Of a stretch of DNA of 64,000 nucleotides, positions 9,397-18,072 are shown piece after piece. The DNA lies in NCBI GenBank assembly GCA_963772815.1, contig CAVYYV010000004.1, positions 372,001 to 436,000 of the forward strand, given 5' to 3'. The stretch is from DATFFO01 sp963772815 (GTDB taxonomy: Bacteria > Actinomycetota > Acidimicrobiia > Spongiisociales > ZC4RG35). How positions within the stretch are numbered: position 1 is the first letter of the stretch; each line of letters starts with the position of its first letter. Below the pieces are notes generated by a model. It was given only the letters and a program-made list of their open reading frames with translations. It ran no database searches and had not been told where the DNA came from. A program made the position numbers and the translations under genes.

Positions 9397-10480
9397 ATGG
9401 CGAGCACGGCGGTCCTCTTCGGCGGGCCGAGCGACGAGCACGATATCTCGATTCTCACCGGGCTGCAGGTGGTTCGTGCCCTTCCCGGGGAGAATCTGGC
9501 CCTCTACTGGTCCAAGCGAGGCGAATGGTTCAGCGTGGACCCCGACTCGGAGGCGGCCGACTTCGCCGAGGGCGTGCCTCGCAGAGCGCGGGAAGTCGCG
9601 CTCGGCATCCCACCCTGGGGGAGGGTTCGTCATGAAGAAGAAGCGTCTGCCCATCGACGTGGCCTTCATCGCTTGCCACGGAGGTCCGGGAGAGGACGGG
9701 ACGTTGCAGGGGGCGCTGGATCTGGCGCAGATGCGCTATACGGGCCCGGGTCAAGCCGCTTCGGCCCTGGGAATGGACAAGTTCGCCTTCGGGGCGGCGA
9801 TGGCGGCGGTGGGCCTGCCGACCCTGCCCCGCATTCTGCTGCTGGGACACCGGGAGGTGGACCCCGGATTTGGGGGTCCCTATATCGTCAAGCCGCGTTT
9901 TGGGGGCTCGTCCATAGGGATCGAGGTGGCGGAGGATTGGAGGACCGTGTCCGCCCTGGTTCGCTCGTCACCCCATTTCGCCTCTGGTGGCGTCGCGGAG
10001 CCGTTCGTGACCGGCAGTCGGGACCTGCAGGTGGCGGTCCGACGCTACCCGGACCTCGAACTGTCCGCCATCGAAGCCCCGGTCCGGGGAGAGGGCAGCG
10101 GAATCTACAGCTATGACCAGAAGTATCTCGCCTGGGGAGGTGAGGTTTCGGGCGGTCGTCAGCTGCCCGCCCAGATCGACGAAGCGCTCGAAGCGAGGTT
10201 GCGCTCCCTGGCGGTCGAGGTGGCGGAGATGTATGGAGTCAGGGGGATCTCTCGCATCGACTTCCTCGAGCGGGATGGCGAGTTGTGGGTGAACGAGATA
10301 AACACGACTCCCGGGTCCATGGCCGCCTATCTGTGGATCGATCCACCCCGGGACCGGGCCAAGCTGTTCGGCGACATTGTGAGCGAGGCGATGGCGGGTT
10401 CGGCTCGGGCCTTCTCGACGGCCGGAGCCGACGGCACTGCGTTGCGCAACGCCGGGACGATCGCCTCGAAGCTGGGCTGA
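9397..10480 (+). CDS. ddl: D-alanine-D-alanine ligase family protein, frameshifted
   Basis: An ATP-grasp ligase forming D-Ala-D-Ala for peptidoglycan. The N-terminus begins at ATG 9397 with LFGGPSDEHDISILTG and runs in one frame to about 9620. The rest runs one base over, from MKKKRLPIDVAFIACHGG to the stop at 10480. Removing one G from the run of five at 9617-9621 restores a single protein of about 360 residues, the family length. Later motifs are YIVKPRFGGSSIGIEVAED (ATP grasp) and VNEINTTPGSMAAYLW (metal and substrate loop; most Ddl have a PGFT-like sequence). Gene order (ddl, Lrp domain, rpmB, FakA-like, recG) matches the canonical actinobacterial ddl place. Either a sequencing error or a true frameshift. 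Confidence 0.85.
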
Positions 10481-10506
10481 GGGGCCAGGCGCAGGTCAAG
10501 AGCCGG

Positions 10507-10534
10507 CCGAGCGGGACTATCGTTTCCCGGTCGG
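10507..10534. terminator. Inverted repeat between convergent ddl and Lrp-domain genes
   Basis: Arms at 10507-10516 and 10525-10534 pair at 9 of 10 positions around an 8-base loop. There is no T-run, so this is at best a weak or factor-assisted bidirectional terminator, judged mainly by its place between two converging genes. Confidence 0.35.
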
Positions 10535-10544
10535 GGAGGTTAGA

Positions 10545-10778
10545 TCAGAGGTTGACGACAGGACAGGTCAGGGTTCGGGTGATACCTTCGATGGCTTGGA
10601 TGCGCGCCACAACCAGCTTGCCCAACGCGTCGACGTCGTCGGCGCTGGCCTTGACGATGACGTCATAGGGGCCGGTGACGTCATCGGCGTGGGTCACGCC
10701 GGGTATGCCCCGCACTTCTTCGGCCACCAGGGCGGCCTTTCCGACTTCGGTCTGGATCAGCACGTACGCCTGAACCAC
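10545..10778 (-). CDS. Stand-alone Lrp/AsnC ligand-binding (RAM) domain protein
   Basis: A 77-residue protein that matches only the effector-binding half of Lrp/AsnC regulators: VQAYVLIQTEVGKAALVAEE, then GVTHADDVTGPYDVIVKA, ending TRTLTCPVVNL. It lacks a helix-turn-helix, so it should not bind DNA by itself. Such proteins form ring-like oligomers and may bind amino acids. It is the last gene of a minus-strand group after rpmB and the OB-fold gene. Similar stand-alone domains occur near ddl, thiL and rpmB in other actinobacteria. Confidence 0.85.
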   Translation of the reverse strand: MVQAYVLIQTEVGKAALVAEEVRGIPGVTHADDVTGPYDVIVKASADDVDALGKLVVARIQAIEGITRTLTCPVVNL

Positions 10779-10847
10779 TAACCCTCCTGTTGTCTCGGAG
10801 CACGGACTATACCGATGCGGTTTCCCCGGCGTCGGTCCGACAGGCGA

Positions 10848-11066
10848 TCAGTAGATGTCCTGGCCGAGCCGGATGCCGGACACGTACGAGGTGCCCTCGT
10901 CCTCGACCACTTCGAAGATGATCCGCTGGCCTTGACGCAAGGTGCGAAAGACGCTTCCGGCCAGGGACCCGGGCCTGCAGTAGACCTCGGAGCGATCGTC
11001 GTCTCGCACGACGATGCCGGTTCCCGTGACGGGATCGTAGGCTTGGACCACGCCCTGGACGGCCAT
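10848..11066 (-). CDS. Small cold-shock-like OB-fold protein
   Basis: A 72-residue protein laid out like a divergent cold-shock domain: GVVQAYDPVTGTGIVV, then RPGSLAGSVFRTLRQGQRI and FEVVEDEG. The aromatic RNP motifs of classical CspA are not well kept, so RNA binding is only suggested. It sits between rpmB (9 bases upstream) and the Lrp-domain gene on the same strand, so it is probably transcribed with rpmB. Confidence 0.65.
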   Translation of the reverse strand: MAVQGVVQAYDPVTGTGIVVRDDDRSEVYCRPGSLAGSVFRTLRQGQRIIFEVVEDEGTSYVSGIRLGQDIY

Positions 11067-11075
11067 CGGTGGCGC

Positions 11076-11264
11076 TCAGGCCTTCTCGACCTTGCCCGCC
11101 CGAATGCAGGAGGTGCAGACGCGGGCCCGGCGAGTATTCGACCCGTGCCGGACGCGGATGCGCTGGATGTTGGGCAACCAGCGGCGGTTGTTGCGTTTGT
11201 GTGAGAAGCTGACCGACTTGCCGTAGCTAGGGCCCTTCCCACAGATTTCACAGTGGTATGACAT
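11076..11264 (-). CDS. rpmB: 50S ribosomal protein L28 (bL28)
   Basis: A 62-residue bL28, part of the large ribosomal subunit. It starts SYHCEICGKGPSYG, has VSFSHKRNNRRWLPNIQRIR, and ends with CTSCIRAGKV. The two CxxC pairs mark the zinc-binding form. The ATG is preceded by an AGGAG ribosome site about 10 bases upstream. It leads a three-gene minus-strand group and is divergent from the FakA-like gene, with the promoters of both probably in the roughly 100 bases at 11265-11368. Confidence 0.95.
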   Translation of the reverse strand: MSYHCEICGKGPSYGKSVSFSHKRNNRRWLPNIQRIRVRHGSNTRRARVCTSCIRAGKVEKA

Positions 11265-11368
11265 CGGAAAGAGAACTCCTGGGGACGCACCACAGGATAA
11301 CCGGGTGAGATGGGTGCGGGAAATCTCTTCCTCGGTCAGTCGCCGATCGTAGCGGTATCCTCCCGGCC

Positions 11369-12988
11369 GTGGCCATGTCCGCTTCCGATCTCAAGAGAGT
11401 GTTCGAGGTGTACCAGCAGATGCTGGAGACGCACCGCCGAGCGCTCAACGATCTCAACGTCTATCCGGTTCCGGACGGGGACACCGGCTCCAATATGGCC
11501 CAGACCGTGGATTCGGTCGTGCGGCATCTCGACGGCACCAGCACCATGGAGGAGGTGGTGAACGCCGTCTCGAGGGGTTCGTTGATCGGAGCTGCCGGCA
11601 ACTCGGGCGTCATACTCTCTCAAGTCCTCCGGGGGATGGGGGAACGGTTCGCGGATACCGAGGAGATCGGACCGCTGGATCTGGCACTGGCGCTGGGGGC
11701 GGCCTCGGCGGCCGCCTACCGTGCCGTGGCCCGACCCGTGGAGGGGACGATTCTCACCGTGGTGAGAGAATCCGCCGAGGCGGCTGCCGCCGGCGAGGCC
11801 GACGACGGCGATCTCGGGGACCTGCTCGCGGTGGTCTACAAGCGAGCATGTCGTGCGCTGGAGAAGACGCCCGATCTGCTGCCTGTGCTCTCGGATGCGG
11901 GTGTTGTGGATGCGGGGGGTGCCGGATTCGTGCTCCTCGTAGCGTCGATGCTGCAGGTGGCGACCGGAACCCAACCCGACCTGCCCGAACGGCTCCTGGC
12001 GGCCAAGCCGGCACGGAGCTTCGCCGAGGAAAGCGATTCGACCGAAGGCCCTCGCTACGAGGTGATGTTCTTCCTGGAGGCAGAGGACGGGTGGATGGAC
12101 GCCTTCAACACCGCCTGGACAGACCTGGGCGACTCGATCGTCGTCGTGGGAGGCGAGGGCTTGTGGAATTGCCACATCCACACCGACGACATCGGGGCGG
12201 TCATCGAGGCCGGCATCGAGGCCGGGCGCCCCCGCGACATCCGTATCACCGACTTGCACGAGCAGGTGGGAGTCCTGGAGGCTGATGTGGCCGAGGGAGG
12301 CTTCAGCCCTCTTCCCGCGGCGCTCGAGGCTCCGGTGGGAGTGTTGGCGGTGGTTGACGGTCCAGGGCTGGTGGAGCGGTTCCGGCGCTTGGGGGCGCAG
12401 GGAGTTGTCGCCGGAGGGCAATCGGCCAATCCCACCGTGGAACAGGTGCTCGTTGCGGTGGAAGGCATTTCGGCTCAGACCGTGATCGTCCTGCCCAACA
12501 ACAAGAACGTGGTCCCGGTGGCAGAGCAGATCGATGCCCTGACCACCAAGCGGGTGGCAGTGGTTCCCACCCGGAGCGTCACGCAGGGCCTGGCGGCCAT
12601 GCTGGGCTATGTTCCCGGGTCTGACGACCCGGATGGGCTCATGGAAGACATGGCTCTGGCGGCCGGAGCGATCGACTTCGGCGAGGTGACCCAGGCCGTT
12701 CGCGACGCCAACGTGGAGGGATTCCACATCGAGGCGGGAGACTGGATGGGTGTGGCGGACGGGAGGATCGTGGTGGTCGACCGTGACCGGTTCGCCTCCC
12801 TGCGGGGGTTGGTGGCGGCGATTCTGCCCGCCTCCCCTGAGCTGGTGACCGTTTACTCCGGCGACAACGGCTCTCGGTCGGATACCAAGGCGCTCGAGGC
12901 ATGGCTGGACGAGACACACCCCGGCGTGCAGGTGGAGATCATCCAGGGCGGCCAGCCGCTCTATCCGTACCTCGTATCGGTGGAATGA
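11369..12988 (+). CDS. DAK2 (DhaL) domain protein, FakA/YloV family fatty-acid kinase-like
   Basis: A 539-residue protein. The N-terminal DhaL domain has YPVPDGDTGSNMAQT, the Asp-rich Mg-ATP site, then AAGNSGVILSQVLRGM. The middle and C-terminal parts hold NCHIHTDDIGAVIEAG and IVLPNNKNV, as in FakA/YloV. Family members phosphorylate fatty acids held by a DegV-type FakB partner; no FakB gene is in this window. It lies in the conserved rpmB-YloV-recG order, 6 bases before recG. The start is GTG 11369 or ATG 11375. Confidence 0.88.
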   Translation: MAMSASDLKRVFEVYQQMLETHRRALNDLNVYPVPDGDTGSNMAQTVDSVVRHLDGTSTMEEVVNAVSRGSLIGAAGNSGVILSQVLRGMGERFADTEEIGPLDLALALGAASAAAYRAVARPVEGTILTVVRESAEAAAAGEADDGDLGDLLAVVYKRACRALEKTPDLLPVLSDAGVVDAGGAGFVLLVASMLQVATGTQPDLPERLLAAKPARSFAEESDSTEGPRYEVMFFLEAEDGWMDAFNTAWTDLGDSIVVVGGEGLWNCHIHTDDIGAVIEAGIEAGRPRDIRITDLHEQVGVLEADVAEGGFSPLPAALEAPVGVLAVVDGPGLVERFRRLGAQGVVAGGQSANPTVEQVLVAVEGISAQTVIVLPNNKNVVPVAEQIDALTTKRVAVVPTRSVTQGLAAMLGYVPGSDDPDGLMEDMALAAGAIDFGEVTQAVRDANVEGFHIEAGDWMGVADGRIVVVDRDRFASLRGLVAAILPASPELVTVYSGDNGSRSDTKALEAWLDETHPGVQVEIIQGGQPLYPYLVSVE

Positions 12989-12994
12989 CGGGCG

Positions 12995-15170
12995 ATGGCC
13001 GATCTGAGCCGTCTGAAGTCGATCGACGTCGAGGCGGTGAAAGGACTGGGGGGAAAGCGCGGGGCGACCCTGCGTCGAGCGGGCATAAGCACGGTGGCCG
13101 ACCTTCTGCTCCACGTGCCCCGCACCTACGTGGATCGCAGCCGGAGCGCCGCCATCTCTGAATTGCCGCTCGGGGAGGAGGTCACCGTGCTGGCCAAGGT
13201 TGTGAGCATGTCGGTTCGTAGGCCTCGCCGGAATCTGGCCCTGGTGGAGGCGGTGGTCACCGATGGGGAGTCGAGGCTGAGAGTCGTGTGGTTCAACCAG
13301 ACCTATCGGGCAAGACAGGCTCCTATCGGCACCGAAGTGGCCTTGTCTGGAAAGCTGGAGAGGAAGGGGAAGCGCACCGAGATGACCAATCCGGCGCTCG
13401 ACGTGCTCTCAACGCCCTCGGAGTCGGTCCACACCGGGCGCATAGTCCCTATTCATTCGGCGATCGGTGACATCAAGCCGGGAACCATGCGCCGTGCGAT
13501 CCACAATGCGCTGGCCCGGTCGAGGCCGGTTCCCGACACGGTCCCGGCCGAGGTGGTGGACCACTTGGGGCTGGTGCCGAGGGACTGGGCGTTGGGCGCC
13601 ATCCACTTCCCGGAGTCCCTGGAGGAGCCCAAAGCGGCCCGGGCCAGGCTCGCCTTCGACGAGCTATTCCGACTGGAAGTGGCCCTGGCGGTGAGAAAGA
13701 AGCGGGTCGAAGCGGAGTCAGCCGGGATCTCCCACGCCGGGAGCGGCGAGCTGCGCCGGCGTTTTCTGTCGGGTCTGCCCTATCGGCTCACCGCGGCCCA
13801 GGACCGGGTATTGAGCGAGATCGAGGCCGACCTTGCCCGGCCCCACGCCATGCATCGACTGCTTCAGGGCGAGGTCGGGTCCGGCAAGACCGTCGTGGCG
13901 GTCGCCACGCTTCTGGCCGGCACGGAGGGTGGTTGGGAGGGAGCCGTGATGGCTCCCACCGAAGTGCTGGCGGAACAGCACTACCTGGGAATCAGCGCCC
14001 TGTTGGCCTCGGCGGGACTCGCCCCCGATCCGGTCGGCCAGGGAGAGGCATTGGGCATGGGCTCCCTTTTCCACTCGGGCGAACCCGGAGTGCGCATGGC
14101 GCTGCTCACCGGATCCAGGGCTTTGATGTCGCACTACCCAGGTGCCGGTCGGGACGAGGTGCTGGAGGCTATTGGCGAAGGAGGGGTGGATCTGGTCGTG
14201 GGAACCCATGCCTTGATCCAGGAGGGCGTGACATTCCACCGACTCGGCGTCGCCGTGGTGGATGAGCAGCATCGTTTCGGAGTTGCCCAGCGGGTCGAGC
14301 TGCGGGACAAGGCGGCGGATATCGACCCGGATCTGCTGATCATGACTGCCACGCCCATCCCTCGCACGCTCTCGATGACTCTCTATGGGGATCTCGATGT
14401 GTCGATCATCGACGAGATGCCTCCGGGGCGGACGCCGGTGAAGACCCTGACCGTGCCGGGGTCGCAAGCTGATCAGGCCTGGCGAATCGTGCGCGACGAG
14501 GCGGCGGCGGGCCATCAGGCCTTCGTGGTCTGCCCACTGGTGGAGGAGAGCGAGAAAGTGGAGGCGGCTTCGGCGGTGACCGAGTTCGAGCGGTTGAGTC
14601 GGATCCTGACAGACCTGCATCTGGGACTCATTCATGGTCAACTGCCCCCCGGGGAGAAGGCGGCAGTCATGGCTGCCTTTCGGGCCGGGGAGATCGATGT
14701 GCTCGTCTCGACAACGGTCATAGAGGTGGGGATCGACGTTCCCAACGCCACCGTGATGGTCATCGAGGACGCCGACCGCTTCGGCCTGTCCCAGCTTCAT
14801 CAGCTACGGGGTCGGGTGGGCCGCGGCCGCCACTCCGGCACCTGCGTGTTGGTGGCCGATCCCACCACTCCGGAGGGAGAGGAGCGGATCGCGGCGATGG
14901 TCACAACCAACGACGGGTTCGAGCTGGCTTCGATCGATCTCGGCATTCGGGGCCAGGGAACAGTGTTCGGATTGCGCCAGTCGGGCCTGGCCGATCTCCG
15001 GCTGGCGGATATCACCCGTGATCTCCCCCTCGTGCAGGCCGCGCTGTCGGACGGCCTTCGCTCTGGTGGACGCCGATCCCACTCTGGCGGGACACCCCCA
15101 ACTGGCCGAAGAGATCACTGCCTTCCTGGGCGAAGAGGTCGAGTGGCTCTTTACCCAGGCCCGGGCCTGA
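12995..15170 (+). CDS. recG: ATP-dependent DNA helicase RecG, frameshifted near the 3' end
   Basis: RecG remodels stalled replication forks and branched DNA. Visible in order: a helix-hairpin start (VKGLGGKRGATLRRAGI), an OB-fold wedge domain, Walker A GEVGSGKTVVA, the DEQH box VVDEQHRFGV, TATPIPRTL, and the C-terminal helicase motifs TTVIEVGIDVPNA and QLRGRVGRG. Near 15041-15050 the frame is lost. One base over, it continues as TAFALVDADPTLAGHPQL and FLGEEVEWLF to TGA 15168-15170, the normal RecG end. The literal frame runs on to 15613 as non-RecG sequence. A single extra base, by sequencing error or mutation, explains this. Confidence 0.92.
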
Positions 15171-15281
15171 CCGTCGTGGTCGTTGAACCCCGGGGGTGGA
15201 CGGCGATGTCGTCGACCATGCGAAGGGCAGGAGCCGCCCACGTCGAAAGAAGGGTGGCGAGTCGCCGGCGATCGAGGCTGG

Positions 15282-15641
15282 TCAGACGGTGGCGTGAGCC
15301 CGGAGGGCGTCGAGGCTGCAGTACTCCAGGGCCGCTTCGTGGGTGGAGGCCAGGACCACCGGAGGTGCATGGCCTGCCTCATACGCTTCCTGCCAGCGGG
15401 GGGCGCACAGGCACCAGCGGTCGCCGGCCTGGAGGCCCTCGAATCCGTACATCGGCATTGGCGTCGACAGGTCGTTGCCGACCGACCGTGAGAATTCGAG
15501 GAACTCGCCGGTCATCTCGGCACACACGACATGGTGTCCCAGGTCCTCAGGCCCCGTGTTGCAGCATCCATCGCGATAGAAACCGGTCAGGGGATCAAGA
15601 GCACACGGCATGAGGGGATCGCCCAATACGTTGTTGGCCAT
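15282..15641 (-). CDS. DUF2237 family protein
   Basis: A small protein with the DUF2237 pattern: NVLGDPLMPCALDP, TGFYRDGCCNTGPEDLGHH, VVCAEMT, FLEFSRSVGNDLSTP and GDRWCLCAPRW. The function is unknown; the conserved Cys and His residues could bind metal. I chose ATG 15641 because family members start just before NVLG; in-frame starts at 15650 and GTG 15662 also exist. It is convergent with recG and divergent from rsmD. Confidence 0.85.
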   Translation of the reverse strand: MANNVLGDPLMPCALDPLTGFYRDGCCNTGPEDLGHHVVCAEMTGEFLEFSRSVGNDLSTPMPMYGFEGLQAGDRWCLCAPRWQEAYEAGHAPPVVLASTHEAALEYCSLDALRAHATV

Positions 15642-15683
15642 GAAGGTCATGGTGGCAGGCACACTCCCGTAACGTGGCGGGTG

Positions 15684-16256
15684 ATGCGCATCATCACCGG
15701 CTCGGCCAAGGGCCGTCGCCTCGTAGCCCCCGATACAGACAAGACCCGACCCGCCACCGATCGTGTGCGGGAGGCCGTCTTCTCTTCCCTGGGCGGATGG
15801 GTCGTGGATGCCGACGTGCTCGACCTCTACGCCGGTTCGGGCTCGTACGGGCTCGAGTCACTCAGCCGCGGGGCTGCGTCTGCCACGTTCGTGGAAAAGG
15901 GGCGAGTCGCGGTTGAAGCCCTCCGCTCCAACGTCGACGCCATCGGCCTGGGCGGCACCATCATCGCGTCGGATGTGACCGCGTTTCTGGAGAGCCCGGG
16001 GCGGAGCTCATACGATCTGGTATTCATCGACCCGCCGTGGAGTCTGCCAACTCACGAGTTGGACTCCCAGCTGGCCGTCTTGGACCGGCTGATCGAGCCC
16101 GGGGGAGAGGTGGTTGTGAGTCGGCGGGAGGGCGATCAGGCCCCGCGCGTCCCGATCGGCTGGCAAGTTGTCATTGATCGGCGCTACGGGGACGCGAGAA
16201 TCTATCGGTACTGCAAGGAAACGGCCCCGAGCAAAGCGAGCGAGGACGACCAATGA
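15684..16256 (+). CDS. rsmD: 16S rRNA (guanine(966)-N2)-methyltransferase
   Basis: An AdoMet-dependent methylase acting on a 16S rRNA guanine during 30S assembly. It starts MRIITGSAKGRRLVAP, then TRPATDRVREAVFSSL. The AdoMet site is VLDLYAGSGSYGLESLSRGA and the catalytic motif VFIDPPW. The roughly 190-residue length is normal. GTG 15681, just before the ATG, is an alternative start. The stop overlaps the coaD start as ATGA, so the pair is translationally coupled, the usual rsmD-coaD arrangement. Confidence 0.93.
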   Translation: MRIITGSAKGRRLVAPDTDKTRPATDRVREAVFSSLGGWVVDADVLDLYAGSGSYGLESLSRGAASATFVEKGRVAVEALRSNVDAIGLGGTIIASDVTAFLESPGRSSYDLVFIDPPWSLPTHELDSQLAVLDRLIEPGGEVVVSRREGDQAPRVPIGWQVVIDRRYGDARIYRYCKETAPSKASEDDQ

Positions 16257-16720
16257 CCACGGCCCTCTGCCCCGGCAGCTTCGACCCGCCCACCTACGGG
16301 CATATAGACGTGATCGAGCGTTCTCTCCACGTATTCGACCGGGTGGTGGTGGCTGTGGTAGCCAACCCATCCAAGGAGCCCATGTTCACCGCCGAGGAGA
16401 GGATGGGAATGATCGAGGAGGCGTTCGGCGACAGGGTTGATTTGGACTCGTTCGATGGCTTGCTGGTCGATTTCGCCCGGGCGCGCGGCGTCGACGTGGT
16501 GGTCAAGGGCCTACGCGGAGTGAGTGATTTCGACTATGAGCTCCAGATGGCGCAGATGAACCGTACCCTGGCCGAAGTGGAGACGGTCTTCCTGCCCACG
16601 AATCCCGAGTGGTCCTACCTTTCCTCGTCCTTGGTGCGCGAAGTTGCCAGACTGGGGGGTGCCTTCCGCGGACTGGTGCCCCCGCATGTGGCGGCGGCAA
16701 TCGAGGAGCGACTGCGATGA
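16253..16720 (+). CDS. coaD: Phosphopantetheine adenylyltransferase
   Basis: Transfers AMP from ATP to 4'-phosphopantetheine, the penultimate step of CoA synthesis. At 155 residues it has the family length. Motifs are CPGSFDPPTYGHIDVIER (the TxGH nucleotidyltransferase motif), VVKGLRGVSDFDYELQMA, and WSYLSSSLVREVARLGG (the ISSS-type ATP motif). It overlaps rsmD by four bases upstream and the coiled-coil gene by four bases downstream, so it sits in a tightly coupled operon. Confidence 0.96.
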   Translation: MTTALCPGSFDPPTYGHIDVIERSLHVFDRVVVAVVANPSKEPMFTAEERMGMIEEAFGDRVDLDSFDGLLVDFARARGVDVVVKGLRGVSDFDYELQMAQMNRTLAEVETVFLPTNPEWSYLSSSLVREVARLGGAFRGLVPPHVAAAIEERLR

Positions 16721-17352
16721 GCGACGATTACGAGCACGATCAGGACGAGGATCAGGGATACGGGGGCGACGAATACCCCGATCCCGAGGTCGGCCAGCAG
16801 CACGATGACCACTACCACGTCGCATCCTCCCAGCAGGTAGTGGCTTCGGCAATCGACGAGCCTCGGCCGAGGGCATCGGTGGGGGAACTCCAGGACATGG
16901 TGGACGACCTCATCGCCCATCTGCACGAGGCCAAGGCCATGCCCCTCTCGTCCAGTGTGCTGGTAGACCGCGAGCAGTTCCTCGTGATGCTGGAGAGACT
17001 GCGTGCCGAGCTGCCCGACGAGTTGCGGGCGGCGCGTTGGATGGTGCGGGAGCGGGAGGCGTTCATCGCCCGGACCAATGAGAAGGCCCAGGACATCATC
17101 GACAAGGCCAAGGCCGAATCCCAGCGTCTGGTGTCCGAGTCCAACATCGTCGCCGAGGCGGTCGAGGAGGCCAACATCCTCGTGCGACGGGCGGAGGGCG
17201 AAGCTCGCCGACTGCGGCTAGAGGCCGAAGACGACATCGAGGGTGGGCTGGAACGGGTCGAGAACCTTCTCAGCGAGCTGCTGGGCAAGGTCCACTACTC
17301 GCGGGACGAACTGCACCGGGCCCGTCCCAAACCGCCCGAGGTGCCCCTATGA
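16717..17352 (+). CDS. SepIVA-like coiled-coil (DivIVA-type) protein
   Basis: A 211-residue acidic protein. A disordered, Asp/His-rich N-terminus (residues 1-45) precedes VGELQDMVDDLIAHLHEAK, a segment with DREQFLVMLERLRAELPDEL, and long helices rich in Ala, Glu and Arg (about 100-200) typical of coiled coils. Position (just before DUF177, rpmF, plsX and rnc) and pattern match mycobacterial SepIVA (Rv2927c), a DivIVA-family septation factor. A cytoplasmic role at the growing pole or septum is inferred from that match. It overlaps coaD and the DUF177 gene by four bases each. Confidence 0.75.
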   Translation: MSDDYEHDQDEDQGYGGDEYPDPEVGQQHDDHYHVASSQQVVASAIDEPRPRASVGELQDMVDDLIAHLHEAKAMPLSSSVLVDREQFLVMLERLRAELPDELRAARWMVREREAFIARTNEKAQDIIDKAKAESQRLVSESNIVAEAVEEANILVRRAEGEARRLRLEAEDDIEGGLERVENLLSELLGKVHYSRDELHRARPKPPEVPL

Positions 17353-17867
17353 GCGCCCTCCGCTTCGATGTCGCCCAGCTGGTCGGCAAGCCGGGGGAGA
17401 GACGTCACGTGGAGGGCAAGGCGGACATCGAGCTCGCAGTCGGCCTCTCGCACGTCACGGGACCGGTGGTGGTGGCGGCCGAGCTCGATGGGATCGACGA
17501 CGGGGTGCTGGCGAAGTTCGACCTCCACGCGCCGGTGCACTTCGTCTGCCCTCGGTGCCTGGCCGAGTGGGACGAGGAGCTGGAGGTGTCCGCATTCCAG
17601 GTGTTCGAGCCGGAGCCCGACGAGGACGGCTACGGCCTCGACCGGGACGACTTCATCGACGTGTCGGGGCCCGTCCGTGACGAAGTCGCCCTGGCGGTTC
17701 CCGTTCGCCCGCTGTGTCGCCCCGACTGCCGGGGACTTTGCCCGACGTGCGGGACCGACTTGAATAGAGAGCCCTGCGGGGGCCATGAGGAGCCGTCGCG
17801 CTCGCCATTCGCCGCTCTCCAGGGCCTTTTCGAGACTGATTCAGACAGAAGCTATTCCGAACACTGA
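17349..17867 (+). CDS. DUF177 (YceD) family protein
   Basis: A 172-residue YceD/DUF177 protein. It has a first Cys pair, FVCPRCLAEWDEELEV, and a second metal-like cluster, CRPDCRGLCPTCGTDLN. YceD genes almost always precede rpmF, as here (16 bases upstream), and are linked to 23S rRNA or large-subunit biogenesis. The short tail carries a degenerate repeat of serines. It overlaps the SepIVA-like gene by four bases. Confidence 0.9.
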   Translation: MSALRFDVAQLVGKPGERRHVEGKADIELAVGLSHVTGPVVVAAELDGIDDGVLAKFDLHAPVHFVCPRCLAEWDEELEVSAFQVFEPEPDEDGYGLDRDDFIDVSGPVRDEVALAVPVRPLCRPDCRGLCPTCGTDLNREPCGGHEEPSRSPFAALQGLFETDSDRSYSEH

Positions 17868-17883
17868 TGGAGGAGTGCCCCTC

Positions 17884-18060
17884 ATGGCGGTACCCAAGAA
17901 GAAGATGTCGCGCAGCCGCACCAGGCAGCGGAAGGCGGCGTGGAAGGTCAGCCGTCCGAGCATGTCGACGTGCCCGCAGTGCAAGTCACCCAAGCTGCCA
18001 CACCGGGCCTGCCCCAACTGCGGTCAGTACAAGGGGCGAGAGGTCGTCGAGGTCGACTGA
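17884..18060 (+). CDS. rpmF: 50S ribosomal protein L32 (bL32)
   Basis: A 58-residue bL32: MAVPKKKMSRSRTRQRKA, followed by the zinc motifs CPQCKSPKLPHRACPNCG. The ATG at 17884 follows a GGAG-type ribosome site (TGGAGGAGTG). It is flanked by DUF177 and plsX, the classic yceD-rpmF-plsX order. Confidence 0.96.
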   Translation: MAVPKKKMSRSRTRQRKAAWKVSRPSMSTCPQCKSPKLPHRACPNCGQYKGREVVEVD

Positions 18061-18072
18061 AAGCCGGAAATC

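Noticed and set aside
11336..13114. 592-codon minus-strand open frame
   Set aside because: Fully antisense to the FakA-like gene; His/Gly/Arg-rich composition of a shadow frame.
13718..14800. 360-codon minus-strand open frame
   Set aside because: Antisense to the RecG helicase core, which has clear conserved motifs.
15171..15613. Apparent 148-residue extension of RecG
   Set aside because: It is Arg/Gly/Pro-rich nonsense created by the frameshift, and it lies antisense to the DUF2237 gene.
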